Shown: piece after piece, positions 35,532 through 44,308 of the stretch
Layout: the number at the start of each line of letters is the position of its first letter
Position numbering within the stretch: the stretch's first letter is position 1
NCBI GenBank assembly: GCA_017561825.1
Contig: JAFZBK010000004.1
Coordinates: 45,675-109,674, forward strand
DNA from: Prevotella sp.
GTDB taxonomy: Bacteria; Bacteroidota; Bacteroidia; Bacteroidales; Bacteroidaceae
DNA: 64,000 nt
Direction: 5' to 3'
The notes under the pieces: model-generated
The model's input: the letters and a program-made list of their open reading frames with translations, nothing else
What the model was told of the DNA's origin: nothing
The model's database searches: none
Position numbers and translations under genes: made by a program

Positions 35532-37094
35532 ATGACGAACGGATTACTATTATGGGTTGATGACGAGATTGAACTCCTGAAAGCACATATCTTCTTCTTG
35601 GAGAAGAAAGGCTATGAGGTGGTGACCGTCAGCAACGGCACGGATGCTATCGATCTGTGTCGGCAGAAAACCTTCGACCTGATCCTGTTGGATGAGATGA
35701 TGCCTGGTATCAGCGGACTGGAAACGCTGCAGATCATCAAGGAGATCCAGCCGGCCACACCTGTGGTGATGGTTACTAAAAGCGAGGAGGAGAACATCAT
35801 GGACCAAGCCATTGGATCCAAGATAGCCGACTACCTCATCAAACCCGTGAATCCCAATCAAATCCTGCTCACCCTGAAGAAGAACATCCATCGCAAAGAG
35901 ATAGAGACGGAGGTTACCCAAAGCGGTTACCAGCAGAGCTTTATGGATATCTCCATGCAGATTGACAACTGCGACTCCTGGAACGACTGGACCGAGATAT
36001 ACAAGAAACTGGTGCGCTGGGAACTAGAGTTGAGCAGTACTGATAGTAGCATGACCGAGATGCTTCGCATGCAAAAGGAGGAGGCGAACAACGGCTTTGC
36101 GAAGTTCATCAAGAAGAACTACATGGAATGGATGGAGAACAGGGGGAAGCAACAAGCATCCCAAGTGCCTGTCATCTCGCCTGATCTCTTCAAGACCTTT
36201 ATCTTCCCGCGTCTTGACAAAGGGGAGAAGGTTTTCCTGATTGTTATTGATAACTTCCGTTACGACCAATGGCGCATCCTCTCGCAAGAGATTGGTGACC
36301 AGTTTGTCATCGAGGAACAGCTGTATATGAGTATCCTGCCTACTGCCACACAGTATGCCCGCAATGCCATCTTCAGCGGACTCATGCCGAACAAGATTGC
36401 GGAGATGTTTCCCGACCTGTGGGTGGATGAGGATGAAGAAGAAGGGAAGAACCTCAATGAAGGACCGCTGATCCAGACACAGCTTGACAGATACCGCAGA
36501 AAGAATTCGTTCTCGTATCATAAAATCAACGACTCAGTAGCTGGTGACCGATTCCTGCAACAGTTCAATAACCTGCACGTCAACGACCTGAACGTGCTCG
36601 TGGTGAACTTCATCGATATGCTCAGTCATGCCCGCACGGAATCGAAGATGGTACGCGAGTTGGCCAATAACGAGAGTGCGTTCCGCAGCATCACCCTCAG
36701 CTGGTTCCGACATAGTGTGTTGGCTGACCTCTTCAAGTTGCTGGCTCAGGACGACTATACCGTCATCATTACCACGGATCATGGTAGCATCCGTGCTGAC
36801 AAGCCCGTGAAGATTATCGGTGACCGTAACACGAACACCAACCTGCGCTACAAACTGGGCAAGAACCTGAACTACAACCCCAAGGAGGTGTTCGTCATCA
36901 AGGATCCGCAGCAGGCCTTCCTGCCCGCCCCGAACCTCTCCACCAGCTATGTGTTCGCGACAGGTAATACGTTCTTCGCTTATCCGAACAACTATAATTA
37001 CTACGTAAGCTATTACAAAGATACCTTCCAGCACGGCGGCATCTCGATGGAAGAGATGATCATCCCTGTTGTCGTGATGAAAGGAAGGAAATAA
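35532..37094 (+). CDS. porX: PorX-type response regulator with PglZ phosphodiesterase domain
   Basis: The 520-residue protein has a receiver domain (residues 1-125: acidic pocket Asp10-Asp11, phosphoacceptor Asp54 in LILLDEMMPG, Lys in LIKPVNP) linked by a helical bundle to an alkaline-phosphatase-fold PglZ domain. Metal-site segments are LIVIDNFRYDQW, NFIDMLSHAR, TTDHGSIR and FQHGGISMEE. In Porphyromonas gingivalis PorX with the kinase PorY and sigma factor SigP controls type IX secretion genes, and the PglZ domain is reported to bind zinc and act as a phosphodiesterase on nucleotides. Its place directly after porW links sensor output and secretion machinery. No PorY is present in the window. 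Confidence 0.9.
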   Translation: MTNGLLLWVDDEIELLKAHIFFLEKKGYEVVTVSNGTDAIDLCRQKTFDLILLDEMMPGISGLETLQIIKEIQPATPVVMVTKSEEENIMDQAIGSKIADYLIKPVNPNQILLTLKKNIHRKEIETEVTQSGYQQSFMDISMQIDNCDSWNDWTEIYKKLVRWELELSSTDSSMTEMLRMQKEEANNGFAKFIKKNYMEWMENRGKQQASQVPVISPDLFKTFIFPRLDKGEKVFLIVIDNFRYDQWRILSQEIGDQFVIEEQLYMSILPTATQYARNAIFSGLMPNKIAEMFPDLWVDEDEEEGKNLNEGPLIQTQLDRYRRKNSFSYHKINDSVAGDRFLQQFNNLHVNDLNVLVVNFIDMLSHARTESKMVRELANNESAFRSITLSWFRHSVLADLFKLLAQDDYTVIITTDHGSIRADKPVKIIGDRNTNTNLRYKLGKNLNYNPKEVFVIKDPQQAFLPAPNLSTSYVFATGNTFFAYPNNYNYYVSYYKDTFQHGGISMEEMIIPVVVMKGRK

Positions 37095-37113
37095 ACGTAT
37101 AAGGAATACAACA

Positions 37114-37545
37114 ATGGAAATCATCATACAAGACCCACAGCACATCCGCGAAGCAGCACGCGCATTTATTCAGAACATGCCAGCAAGTACCGTCTATGCC
37201 TTCTATGGTAAGATGGGAGCGGGTAAGACAACATTCATCAAAGCAATCTGTCTAGAGCTGGGTGTGGAAGAAGAGGTAACCTCACCTACCTTTGCCATTG
37301 TCAACGAATACGGTATTGATAAAGGTCAAAGGTCAAAAGTCAAAGGTCAATGTATTTACCACTTCGACTTCTACCGCATCAAACGACTGGAGGAAGCTTA
37401 CGACATTGGTTTCGATGATTATATCGATAGTGGAAACCTGTGTTTCATCGAATGGCCGGAACTCATCGAGGACCTTCTGCCTGATGATGCTACACGCGTG
37501 GAAATAGAAGAAACGGACAATGGTTCGCGCATCGTCCGTTTCTAA
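37114..37545 (+). CDS. tsaE: tRNA threonylcarbamoyladenosine biosynthesis ATPase TsaE with repeat insert
   Basis: The 143-residue ATPase works with TsaB and TsaD to make the t6A base at position 37 of ANN-decoding tRNAs. Walker A is GKMGAGKTT at 32-40. Switch-like VTSPTFAIVNEY and YHFDFYRI follow, then the FIEWPELIEDLLP motif. Between NEYG and YHFDFYRI there are extra residues KGQRSKVKGQ (near 70-79), read from four ggtcaaa-type heptamers. That loop is variable in the family, so activity is probably kept. It starts 19 bp after porX. Confidence 0.92.
   Translation: MEIIIQDPQHIREAARAFIQNMPASTVYAFYGKMGAGKTTFIKAICLELGVEEEVTSPTFAIVNEYGIDKGQRSKVKGQCIYHFDFYRIKRLEEAYDIGFDDYIDSGNLCFIEWPELIEDLLPDDATRVEIEETDNGSRIVRF
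37324..37351 (+). repeat. Heptamer array inside tsaE
   Basis: ggtcaaa, ggtcaaa, agtcaaa and ggtcaat follow with an exact 7-bp period in frame in the tsaE coding sequence. Confidence 0.85.
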
Positions 37546-37574
37546 TCCTTTTCTATTACCGTACGTCCTCAGAC

Positions 37575-37889
37575 TTACAGTAACGCTTCGAACTTCTCCT
37601 GAATCTTAGCCTTGGCGGCGGCTCCAATCATCTTATCCACGACCTCACCGTTCTTGAAGAACAGGATGGTGGGGATATTGCGGATACCGAAATCCATGGC
37701 CAGATCATCATTCTCTTCCACATCGCACTTGCCAACGACGATACGTCCATCGTACTCCTTGGCCAGCTCAGCGATGATAGGACCGATCATGCGGCAAGGA
37801 CCGCACCAGGTTGCCCAGAAATCGACTACCAACGGCAGATCACCGTTTTTCAAAGTCTCAAAGTTCTCGTTTGTAATTGTTACTTCCAT
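37575..37889 (-). CDS. trxA: Thioredoxin
   Basis: The 104-residue protein is a classical cytoplasmic thioredoxin: DFWATWCGPCR with redox-active Cys29 and Cys32, Asp23 in the buried acidic position, and the cis-proline loop RNIPTILFF near residues 70-78. There is no signal peptide. It reduces disulfides in ribonucleotide reductase, methionine sulfoxide reductases and other targets. It lies after dnaE on the same strand with a 36-bp spacer, so it may be cotranscribed with dnaE. Confidence 0.95.
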   Translation of the reverse strand: MEVTITNENFETLKNGDLPLVVDFWATWCGPCRMIGPIIAELAKEYDGRIVVGKCDVEENDDLAMDFGIRNIPTILFFKNGEVVDKMIGAAAKAKIQEKFEALL

Positions 37890-37925
37890 TGTCGTAGTAT
37901 TTTAGTGAATAATCTTGTCGAATGA

Positions 37926-40900
37926 CTAATTGATTTTGAATGACATTCCCTCTGTGGCATGCAGGAAGGCAATCAGATTACGCTTCACATCTATCGAACG
38001 GTTCCTGCTGCGCAGTGTGATGGGGCGTTTGGTCTCTGTATCCCTGATCTGAATGTACAGCTGCGTGTTTCCCGGGTTCTCCATGAGGATGGTACTGAGA
38101 TCAGTAATGGCCACATCATCCAGCAAGTCAGAGTCTATGGTGATGGTGATCTTCTCCACCTTTTGTTCCTTGACGGTCTGCAGGTACTGGATATCATTGA
38201 TCCTGATGTAGTATTTGTTATTATACTTTCCTTGCGAGCACTTACCAGAGATAAACACCGTACTGTCTGCCGAGAGGAAGCCCTGCCAGCGCCCCCACTC
38301 TTCTCCGAACACCGTCAGCTCGCCACGACCTTCGAAGTCCTCTATGGTCACAACCCCCAACTTCTTCCCATCCTTAGTCATACGTTCCTTGACATCCGTC
38401 ACGATACCGCCCAGATAGAAGTTATCGCGTTTGGCCAGCTCTTCCCTGTCTTCCAGTTCGTCGCAATGGGTGTTACACAAGCCTTCGAGCACCACACTGA
38501 ACTCATCCAGCGGATGGGCGGAGATATAGAATCCCACCAGTTCGCGCTCCTTGTTCAATCGTTCAATACTGCTCCACTCCTCTGCCTGAGGCGGTTGCGG
38601 CTTAGCCAGCTCCACATCATTCATTCCTCCGAAGAGGGAGTTTACGTTCATCTGCTTCTCAGCCTGATACACGGTACCATAGCGGAACAAGGTATCGAGG
38701 AACACATCACCTTTGTTGTTATAGCCGAAATACTGCTCACGAGGGATACCAAAACTGTCGAAACAGCCACTCAGCGTCATACTCTCAAAGGCCTTACGGT
38801 TACAACTGGAGAAACTCACGCGCTGATAGACATCGTATATCGACTGGTAAGGACCGTTCTTCTCACGCTCGTCGATGATGGCATTGGCAGCCGAGACACC
38901 CATGCCCTTGATGGCTGCCAGACCGAAGCGTATCTCACCCTTGCTATTCACACTGAACTCCAGACGACTCTCGTTGACGTCTGGACCTAAGGTGTGGATA
39001 CCCATAGCCCGACACTCATCCATGAGCTTCGTCACCTCCGTGATATTCTCCAGGTTCCGACTCATCACTGCCGCCATATACTCAGCAGGATAGTGCGCCT
39101 TGAGATAGGCCGTCTGATAGGCTACCCATGAATAGCAGGTGGCATGACTCTTATTGAAGGCATACGAGGCGAACTTCTTCCAGTCCTCCCAGATCTTGTT
39201 CAGTACCTTCTTGTCATACCCGTTCTTGGTACCGCCCTCATAGAACAGCTTCTCCAGCTTCTCCATGTCGGCAATCTTCTTCTTACCCATCGCCTTACGC
39301 AACGAGTCAGACTGTCCTCGGGTGAAGTTAGCGAGAAGTCGGGAAAGAAGCATGACCTGCTCCTGATAGACAGTGATACCGTATGTATCCTTGAGGTACT
39401 TCTCCATGCAGGGAAGATCGTACTTGATCTTCGACGGATCCCGCTTTCGTGCAATGAAGTCGGGGATATAGTCCATTGGTCCTGGACGATACAGCGCATT
39501 CATAGCGATCAGGTCCTCAAAGACCGTCGGCTGCAGTTCCCTGAGGTATTTCTGCATACCTGCCGACTCAAACTGGAAGGTACCCACGGTGCGTCCCTGT
39601 CGGTAAAGCTCATATGTCAGGTCATCATCAATGGGGATATTGTCCAGATCTATCACATCTCCTGTGGATAGTCTGACGTTCTCCACAGCGGTCTTCAAGA
39701 TAGAGAGCGTCTTCAGTCCGAGGAAGTCCATCTTGATCAGACCCGTTGACTCAATCACATGACCGTCGTACTGTGTACACCTTAGTTTATGTCCAGGATC
39801 TGTTTTATCTTCTGCCACCGATACCGGCACCCAGTCGCTGATCGGGTCACGACAGATGATGAATCCGCAGGCATGGATACCTGTGCCTCGAACTGTTCCC
39901 TCCAGCATCCTGGCATATTTGATGGTGTTCCGCAACCGCTCATCATTCGATACCTCTGCTTCGCGCAGTTCGGGTACGCACTTGATGGCATTCGGGAGGT
40001 TCATCTTCATGCCGTCAGGCAATCGGTCGGGAATCTGCTTACACAGTGTATTCACCACATCGAGCGGCACTCCTTCCACACGAGCCACATCCTTGATGGA
40101 GTTCTTGGTGGCCATCGTACCGTAGGTGATGATATGTGCGCACTTATCATGCCCGTATTTATCCTCCACCCATTCCAGCACCCTTCCACGACCGTCGTCG
40201 TCGAAGTCGGTATCGATATCAGGAAGTGAGATACGGTCAGGATTCAGGAAACGCTCGAACAGCAGGTCGTATTTGATCGGGTCAATCTTCGTGATACCCA
40301 GACAGTAGGCCACCACACTACCTGCCGCAGAGCCACGACCCGGTCCTACCATCACGCCCAGCTCTTTCTGGGCTGAGTTGATGAAATCCTGCACGATGAG
40401 GAAGTAGCCCGGGAAACCCATGGTCTTCATGATATGCAGCTCAAAGCGGATACGGTCATCCACCTCCTTCGTCAACTCCCCATAGCGTCTCTTCGCACCA
40501 TCATATGCCAGCTTACCCAGGTAGTCAGCCTCGAACTTGATGCGGTACAACTTATCAATACCGCCCAGCTTCTTGATCTTCTTCTCCCCTTCCTCTAGTG
40601 GCAACGGGTTCTCGCCGTTCTCATCCGAAGTAAACTCCTTGAACAGTTCCTCGGGAGTAATCCTTTTCCTGTATTCCTCTTCAGTACCGAACTCCTCAGG
40701 AATGGGGAAGAACGGCATGATGGGCTCATGGTCGATATTGTAGGCCTCAACCTTGTTCAAGATCTCCACCGTGTTGGCCATGGCCTCGGGTACATCCTGG
40801 AACACCTCCCACATCTCCTCCTTTGTCTTGAACCACTCCTGCTTGGAGTAGAGCAGACGGGTGGGATCATCAAGATCCTTTCCCGTTGACAAGCACAGCA

Positions 40901-41627
40901 GGTGATCATGGGCCTCAGCATTCTCCTGATCCACAAAATGCGCATCATTGGTGCATACCAATTTGATGCCATACTCGCGGGCCAGCTCGATCAGTACCCT
41001 GTTGGCCTGCTGTTGCATTGGGAACGTCTCACGGTTTGCACGGATATGCGGATCCTTCACCTCATGGCGCTGTAGCTCCAGATAGTAATCGTCACCGAAC
41101 ACACGCTGGTGCCACTCAATAGCCTCACGGGCCCCTGCGATATCACCTTGCAGGATCTTTGCGGGCACCTCACCGGCAATACAAGCCGAACAGATGATCA
41201 GTCCTTCGTGGAACTGCTCCAGGTCAGCACGGTCGGTACGGGGGCGCATATAATGACCATCCACCCACGACCTGCTCACTAACTTGATCAGGTTCTTGTA
41301 ACCTTGGTAGTTCTTGGCCAGTACGATGAGGTGGTAACCACCCATGTCCGACTTGTCTATCTTGCGCGACTTATCCCCGTTTCGGGCTACGTACATCTCA
41401 CAGCCGAAGATGGGTTTGAAGGGTTCCTTCCCCTCTTCCTTCAGCTTTCCGTTCACCTTATTACAATAGTCGAAGAACTCCTTAATACCGAACATATCAC
41501 CATGATCGGTAATAGCCATGCCACGCATGCCGTTGCCAATCGCCTTGTCAACAAGTCGTGAAATGCTCGATTGTCCATCAAGTATTGAATAATAGGTATG
41601 TACGTGCAAGTGTACGAAGTCTTCCAT
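37926..41627 (-). CDS. dnaE: DNA polymerase III alpha subunit
   Basis: The 1233-residue replicative polymerase starts with a PHP domain (FVHLHVHTYYSILDG, then AITDHGDMFG), continues with the palm whose catalytic Asp residues lie in LPDIDTDFDDDGR near residue 470, the GRGSAAGSVVAYCLGI finger motif before it, then fingers (YKLGxT-type region FNKSHATCYSWVAYQTAYLKAHYPAEY), the helix-hairpin-helix region and an OB domain (YLGGIVTDVKERMTKDGK). Length and order are those of the DnaE1 class. It has a consensus promoter within a promoter palindrome. Confidence 0.96.
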   Translation of the reverse strand: MEDFVHLHVHTYYSILDGQSSISRLVDKAIGNGMRGMAITDHGDMFGIKEFFDYCNKVNGKLKEEGKEPFKPIFGCEMYVARNGDKSRKIDKSDMGGYHLIVLAKNYQGYKNLIKLVSRSWVDGHYMRPRTDRADLEQFHEGLIICSACIAGEVPAKILQGDIAGAREAIEWHQRVFGDDYYLELQRHEVKDPHIRANRETFPMQQQANRVLIELAREYGIKLVCTNDAHFVDQENAEAHDHLLCLSTGKDLDDPTRLLYSKQEWFKTKEEMWEVFQDVPEAMANTVEILNKVEAYNIDHEPIMPFFPIPEEFGTEEEYRKRITPEELFKEFTSDENGENPLPLEEGEKKIKKLGGIDKLYRIKFEADYLGKLAYDGAKRRYGELTKEVDDRIRFELHIMKTMGFPGYFLIVQDFINSAQKELGVMVGPGRGSAAGSVVAYCLGITKIDPIKYDLLFERFLNPDRISLPDIDTDFDDDGRGRVLEWVEDKYGHDKCAHIITYGTMATKNSIKDVARVEGVPLDVVNTLCKQIPDRLPDGMKMNLPNAIKCVPELREAEVSNDERLRNTIKYARMLEGTVRGTGIHACGFIICRDPISDWVPVSVAEDKTDPGHKLRCTQYDGHVIESTGLIKMDFLGLKTLSILKTAVENVRLSTGDVIDLDNIPIDDDLTYELYRQGRTVGTFQFESAGMQKYLRELQPTVFEDLIAMNALYRPGPMDYIPDFIARKRDPSKIKYDLPCMEKYLKDTYGITVYQEQVMLLSRLLANFTRGQSDSLRKAMGKKKIADMEKLEKLFYEGGTKNGYDKKVLNKIWEDWKKFASYAFNKSHATCYSWVAYQTAYLKAHYPAEYMAAVMSRNLENITEVTKLMDECRAMGIHTLGPDVNESRLEFSVNSKGEIRFGLAAIKGMGVSAANAIIDEREKNGPYQSIYDVYQRVSFSSCNRKAFESMTLSGCFDSFGIPREQYFGYNNKGDVFLDTLFRYGTVYQAEKQMNVNSLFGGMNDVELAKPQPPQAEEWSSIERLNKERELVGFYISAHPLDEFSVVLEGLCNTHCDELEDREELAKRDNFYLGGIVTDVKERMTKDGKKLGVVTIEDFEGRGELTVFGEEWGRWQGFLSADSTVFISGKCSQGKYNNKYYIRINDIQYLQTVKEQKVEKITITIDSDLLDDVAITDLSTILMENPGNTQLYIQIRDTETKRPITLRSRNRSIDVKRNLIAFLHATEGMSFKIN

Positions 41628-41651
41628 TTTCCCTTTCCTTGTTTTGAGCTA

Positions 41652-41746
41652 CAAAGATACGCATAAGCGAGCACAATACAAAATAAAATAGAGTTTATTT
41701 TTATTGTCGAGAGAAAGTACCTTCGACGAAGTCATAGATAAGGAAA
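41652..41746. promoter_or_regulatory. Promoter-bearing palindromic element upstream of dnaE
   Basis: Minus strand: TTTG (41679-41682), 19 nt, TATCTTTG (41652-41659), the dnaE promoter. The far arm (ttgtcgagagaaagtacc, then ttcgacgaagtca) is nearly identical to the far arm of the element at 47396-47481, and the whole element is about 85-95 bp. Confidence 0.7.
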
Positions 41747-41782
41747 AAATCCGTGAATAACAAAATCTATAGAGTAATTTCA

Positions 41783-41813
41783 TTGCCCGAATGAAAAAAA
41801 ATGATTACCTTTG
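41783..41813 (+). promoter_or_regulatory. Promoter of psd-pssA
   Basis: TTGC (41783-41786), 19 nt, TACCTTTG (41806-41813). It is 28 nt before the psd ATG at 41841. Confidence 0.6.
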
Positions 41814-41840
41814 CACACGGTTAGAGCACCACAGACTACT

Positions 41841-42542
41841 ATGGGTGAGAAAATAAAGAGAATCAAGCGAATCAAGAATATAAGACTGCATCGCGAAGGT
41901 AGCAATACGTTGCTTTATGTAGGCATCGGATTGGTTGCCGTGGGTGCTCTGTTATGGCATGTCGGAGGCAACAGTCTGTTCTTCAAGGCTTTTGTTTTAC
42001 TTTCCGCTGTAGCCTATGCTATCCTCATCAACTTCTTCCGTTGCCCCATCCGCTATTTCCCTGGCGACACCGAGAATATTGTGGTGGCACCGGCTGACGG
42101 TCGTGTGGTGGTGATCGAGGAAGTGGTGGAAGATGAGTATTTCCACGATAAGCGTTTGATGATCAGTATCTTCATGAGTCTGTTCAATGTTCACGCCAAC
42201 TGGTTCCCTGTGGATGGAAGGGTGAAGTTCGTGCATCACCAGAACGGGAACTACCACAAGGCCTGGCTGCCCAAGGCGAGCGAAGAAAACGAGCATGCTG
42301 ACATCATGTTGGAGACAGATGACGGTCGTGAGATCCTGTGCCGACAGATTGCCGGTGCCGTTGCCCGCCGTATCGTCACCTATGCCAAAGATGGTGAAGA
42401 TTGCTATATCGACGAGCACTTGGGATTCATCAAGTTCGGTTCCCGCGTGGATGTCTATCTGCCGCTGGGTACTGAGGTGTGCGTGAAGATGGGACAGAGC
42501 ACTACTGGTGACCAAACCGTGATTGCCAAACTCAAGGATTGA
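41841..42542 (+). CDS. psd: Phosphatidylserine decarboxylase (short type)
   Basis: The enzyme makes phosphatidylethanolamine. Started at the ATG at 41841, downstream of the promoter, the precursor has 233 residues: two N-terminal membrane segments (near 24-40 and 46-64), then [26 protein letters not shown] and the self-cleavage site Gly200-Ser201 in [10 protein letters not shown], which yields the pyruvoyl group on the small subunit. This is the short, archaeal-like or PSD-2 class normal for Bacteroidetes. It is followed directly by pssA, the preceding step. Confidence 0.94.
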   Translation: MGEKIKRIKRIKNIRLHREGSNTLLYVGIGLVAVGALLWHVGGNSLFFKAFVLLSAVAYAILINFFRCPIRYFPGDTENIVVAPADGRVVVIEEVVEDEYFHDKRLMISIFMSLFNVHANWFPVDGRVKFVHHQNGNYHKAWLPKASEENEHADIMLETDDGREILCRQIAGAVARRIVTYAKDGEDCYIDEHLGFIKFGSRVDVYLPLGTEVCVKMGQSTTGDQTVIAKLKD

Positions 42543-42547
42543 GCTTA

Positions 42548-42578
42548 AAGTTCAAAGCTCAAAGTTCAAAGTTCAAAA
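42548..42578 (+). repeat. Heptamer array between psd and pssA
   Basis: aagttca, aagctca, aagttca, aagttca and aaa run with a 7-bp period in the short spacer and end at the pssA ATG (42580). Confidence 0.85.
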
Positions 42579-42579
42579 T

Positions 42580-43275
42580 ATGAAAAAGCATATCCCCAAT
42601 ATGATCACCTGCTGCAACCTGATCTCAGGCTGCATTGCCGTGACGTTTGCCCTCTTCGGCAACCTTCCCATGGCCTTGGCATGGATTGTAATCGGAGCCC
42701 TTTTTGATTTCTTCGACGGTATGACAGCCCGTCTGCTACACGTATCATCATCTATCGGTAAGGAGTTGGATTCATTAGCTGATGATGTGACATTCGGTGT
42801 GGCCCCTGCAGCCATGGTTTATCATGAGCTGACCATCATGGACTACCCCATAGCCCTTGAGCCGTTGCGTCCTTACCTGCCCTACATCGCTTTCGTCATG
42901 GCTGCCTTCTCTGCCTTACGACTGGCCAAGTTCAACCTTGATGAGCGTCAAACCAGCTCTTTCATCGGTCTGCCCACCCCTGCCAATGCTTTGTTCTGGG
43001 GTTCACTGCTCGTCGGCGCAGGTCATCTGCTGGAGTCAACCCCTGTTTACATGCCCGCCTTGGTAGTGATGCTGTTGATCAGCTGTTACCTGCTGGTAAG
43101 CGAGATTCCGATGTTCGCGCTGAAGTTCAAGCAATGGGGATGGAAAGGGAATGAGGTAAGATACCTGTTCCTGATTACCTCCGCCATTCTGCTATTATTG
43201 TTCCGCGTCAAAGGAATCGCATTGGTCATTGCTTGGTATATCTTCCTTTCTGCGTGCACTTCTCGTAAGTCGTAA
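42580..43275 (+). CDS. pssA: CDP-diacylglycerol--serine O-phosphatidyltransferase
   Basis: The 231-residue membrane enzyme makes phosphatidylserine, the substrate of the psd product encoded upstream. The CDP-alcohol phosphotransferase motif is complete: D46-G47-x2-A50-R51-x8-G60-x3-D64-x3-D68 in FFDGMTARLL...IGKELDSLADD. About six hydrophobic helices follow. A longer frame upstream passes through the heptamer array and gives KVQSSKFKVQN, so the ATG at 42580 (MKKHIPNMITCCN) is the right start. Confidence 0.95.
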   Translation: MKKHIPNMITCCNLISGCIAVTFALFGNLPMALAWIVIGALFDFFDGMTARLLHVSSSIGKELDSLADDVTFGVAPAAMVYHELTIMDYPIALEPLRPYLPYIAFVMAAFSALRLAKFNLDERQTSSFIGLPTPANALFWGSLLVGAGHLLESTPVYMPALVVMLLISCYLLVSEIPMFALKFKQWGWKGNEVRYLFLITSAILLLLFRVKGIALVIAWYIFLSACTSRKS

Positions 43276-43292
43276 CCCTTTCCACTACCACT

Positions 43293-43553
43293 ATGTTCAT
43301 CATCAAGGCCATACTCTTCATCCTGTTGGCAGGTTTACTGCTGATTGGCTTCCTGGTACTGAGCGTATTAGGTGTCTTGAACCGTGCCCGTCGTCAGTTC
43401 TTTGGAAAGGGAGAAGGACAACAACAGGAGTCCGTCAACAACAAAACCACGCGTGACGGTCAAGTGATTACCGACACGCGTGATCCGCAAACCGTCAACC
43501 GCAAGATCATTGCAGATGACGAGGGTGAATATGTGGAATACGAGGAGGGTTAG
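43293..43553 (+). CDS. DUF4834 family small membrane protein
   Basis: The 86-residue protein has one N-terminal transmembrane helix (MFIIKAILFILLAGLLLIGFLVLSVLGV), a basic segment (NRARRQFFGKG) and a polar tail ending DDEGEYVEYEEG. The layout and the V-I-T-D-T-R-D-P-Q-x-V-N-R-K-I-I segment fit DUF4834, a Bacteroidetes family often found near pssA. Function unknown. It starts 17 bp after pssA and its end overlaps the pyrH end by four bases on the other strand, so there is no room for a terminator between them. Confidence 0.72.
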   Translation: MFIIKAILFILLAGLLLIGFLVLSVLGVLNRARRQFFGKGEGQQQESVNNKTTRDGQVITDTRDPQTVNRKIIADDEGEYVEYEEG

Positions 43554-44260
43554 CTGTGTACCAGCGTTCCAATCTCCTCACCATCCATTACCTTCTTTAA
43601 GTTACCCACCACATCCATGTTGAAGACATAGATGGGCAGATGGTTGTCGTTGCACATCACGACAGCCGAGAGGTCCATTACCTTCAGATTCCTTGCCAAC
43701 ACTTCCTCGTAGGTGATGTCGGTGAACTTCGTAGCCGTGGGATCCTTTTCGGGATCAGCCGTATAGATACCATCCACACGTGTACCCTTCAGCATCACAT
43801 CAGCCTCAATCTCTACACCACGCAGTGAAGAACCTGTGTCGGTGGTGAAATAAGGTGAGCCCGTACCTGCCGAGAAGATACATACATACCCATCGTTCAT
43901 AGCGTCAATGGCCTTCCATTTGCTGTAGAACTCACCCACGGGTTCCATGCGGATAGCCGTCAGCACCTTGTTCTTCACTCCTGCCGCATCCAGGGCACTA
44001 CTCAGCGCCAATGAATTGATCACCGTAGCCATCATACCCATCTGGTCGCCTTTCACTCGATCGAACCCTTTCTGAGCACCGCTCAAACCGCGGAAGATGT
44101 TACCACCGCCAATCACGATACCGATCTGCACACCCATCTCGTGCACCTCCTTGATCTGTGCTGCATACTCAGCCAGACGCTGCGGGTCGATACCCGTCTT
44201 ACCACCAGCGGCGAGACTCTCACCGCTCAGTTTCAACAATATCCTTTTAAATCTTGCCAT
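43550..44260 (-). CDS. pyrH: Uridylate kinase
   Basis: The 236-residue bacterial UMP kinase of the amino-acid-kinase fold makes UDP from UMP. Motifs are RILLKLSGESLAAGG (phosphate-binding Lys and Gly loop), IGIVIGGGNIFRG, DQMGMMATVINSLAL, VCIFSAGTGSPYFTTDTG and EADVMLKGTRVDGIYTADP. It is the target of UTP and GTP control in most bacteria. It follows birA on the minus strand after a 47-bp spacer filled in part by heptamers. Confidence 0.96.
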   Translation of the reverse strand: MARFKRILLKLSGESLAAGGKTGIDPQRLAEYAAQIKEVHEMGVQIGIVIGGGNIFRGLSGAQKGFDRVKGDQMGMMATVINSLALSSALDAAGVKNKVLTAIRMEPVGEFYSKWKAIDAMNDGYVCIFSAGTGSPYFTTDTGSSLRGVEIEADVMLKGTRVDGIYTADPEKDPTATKFTDITYEEVLARNLKVMDLSAVVMCNDNHLPIYVFNMDVVGNLKKVMDGEEIGTLVHS

Positions 44261-44280
44261 ATTATTTGTTTAATAATCTC

Positions 44281-44308
44281 TTGCTTCTTGCTTCTCACCT
44301 CTCACCTC
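44281..44308. repeat. Heptamer array between birA and pyrH
   Basis: ttgcttc, ttgcttc, tcacctc and tcacctc run with a 7-bp period and end at the birA stop codon. Confidence 0.8.

Noticed and set aside
37959-38990. 343-codon frame opposite dnaE
   Set aside because: It is the antisense shadow of dnaE: the dnaE frame is complete, conserved and has all motifs, while this one has no family signal.
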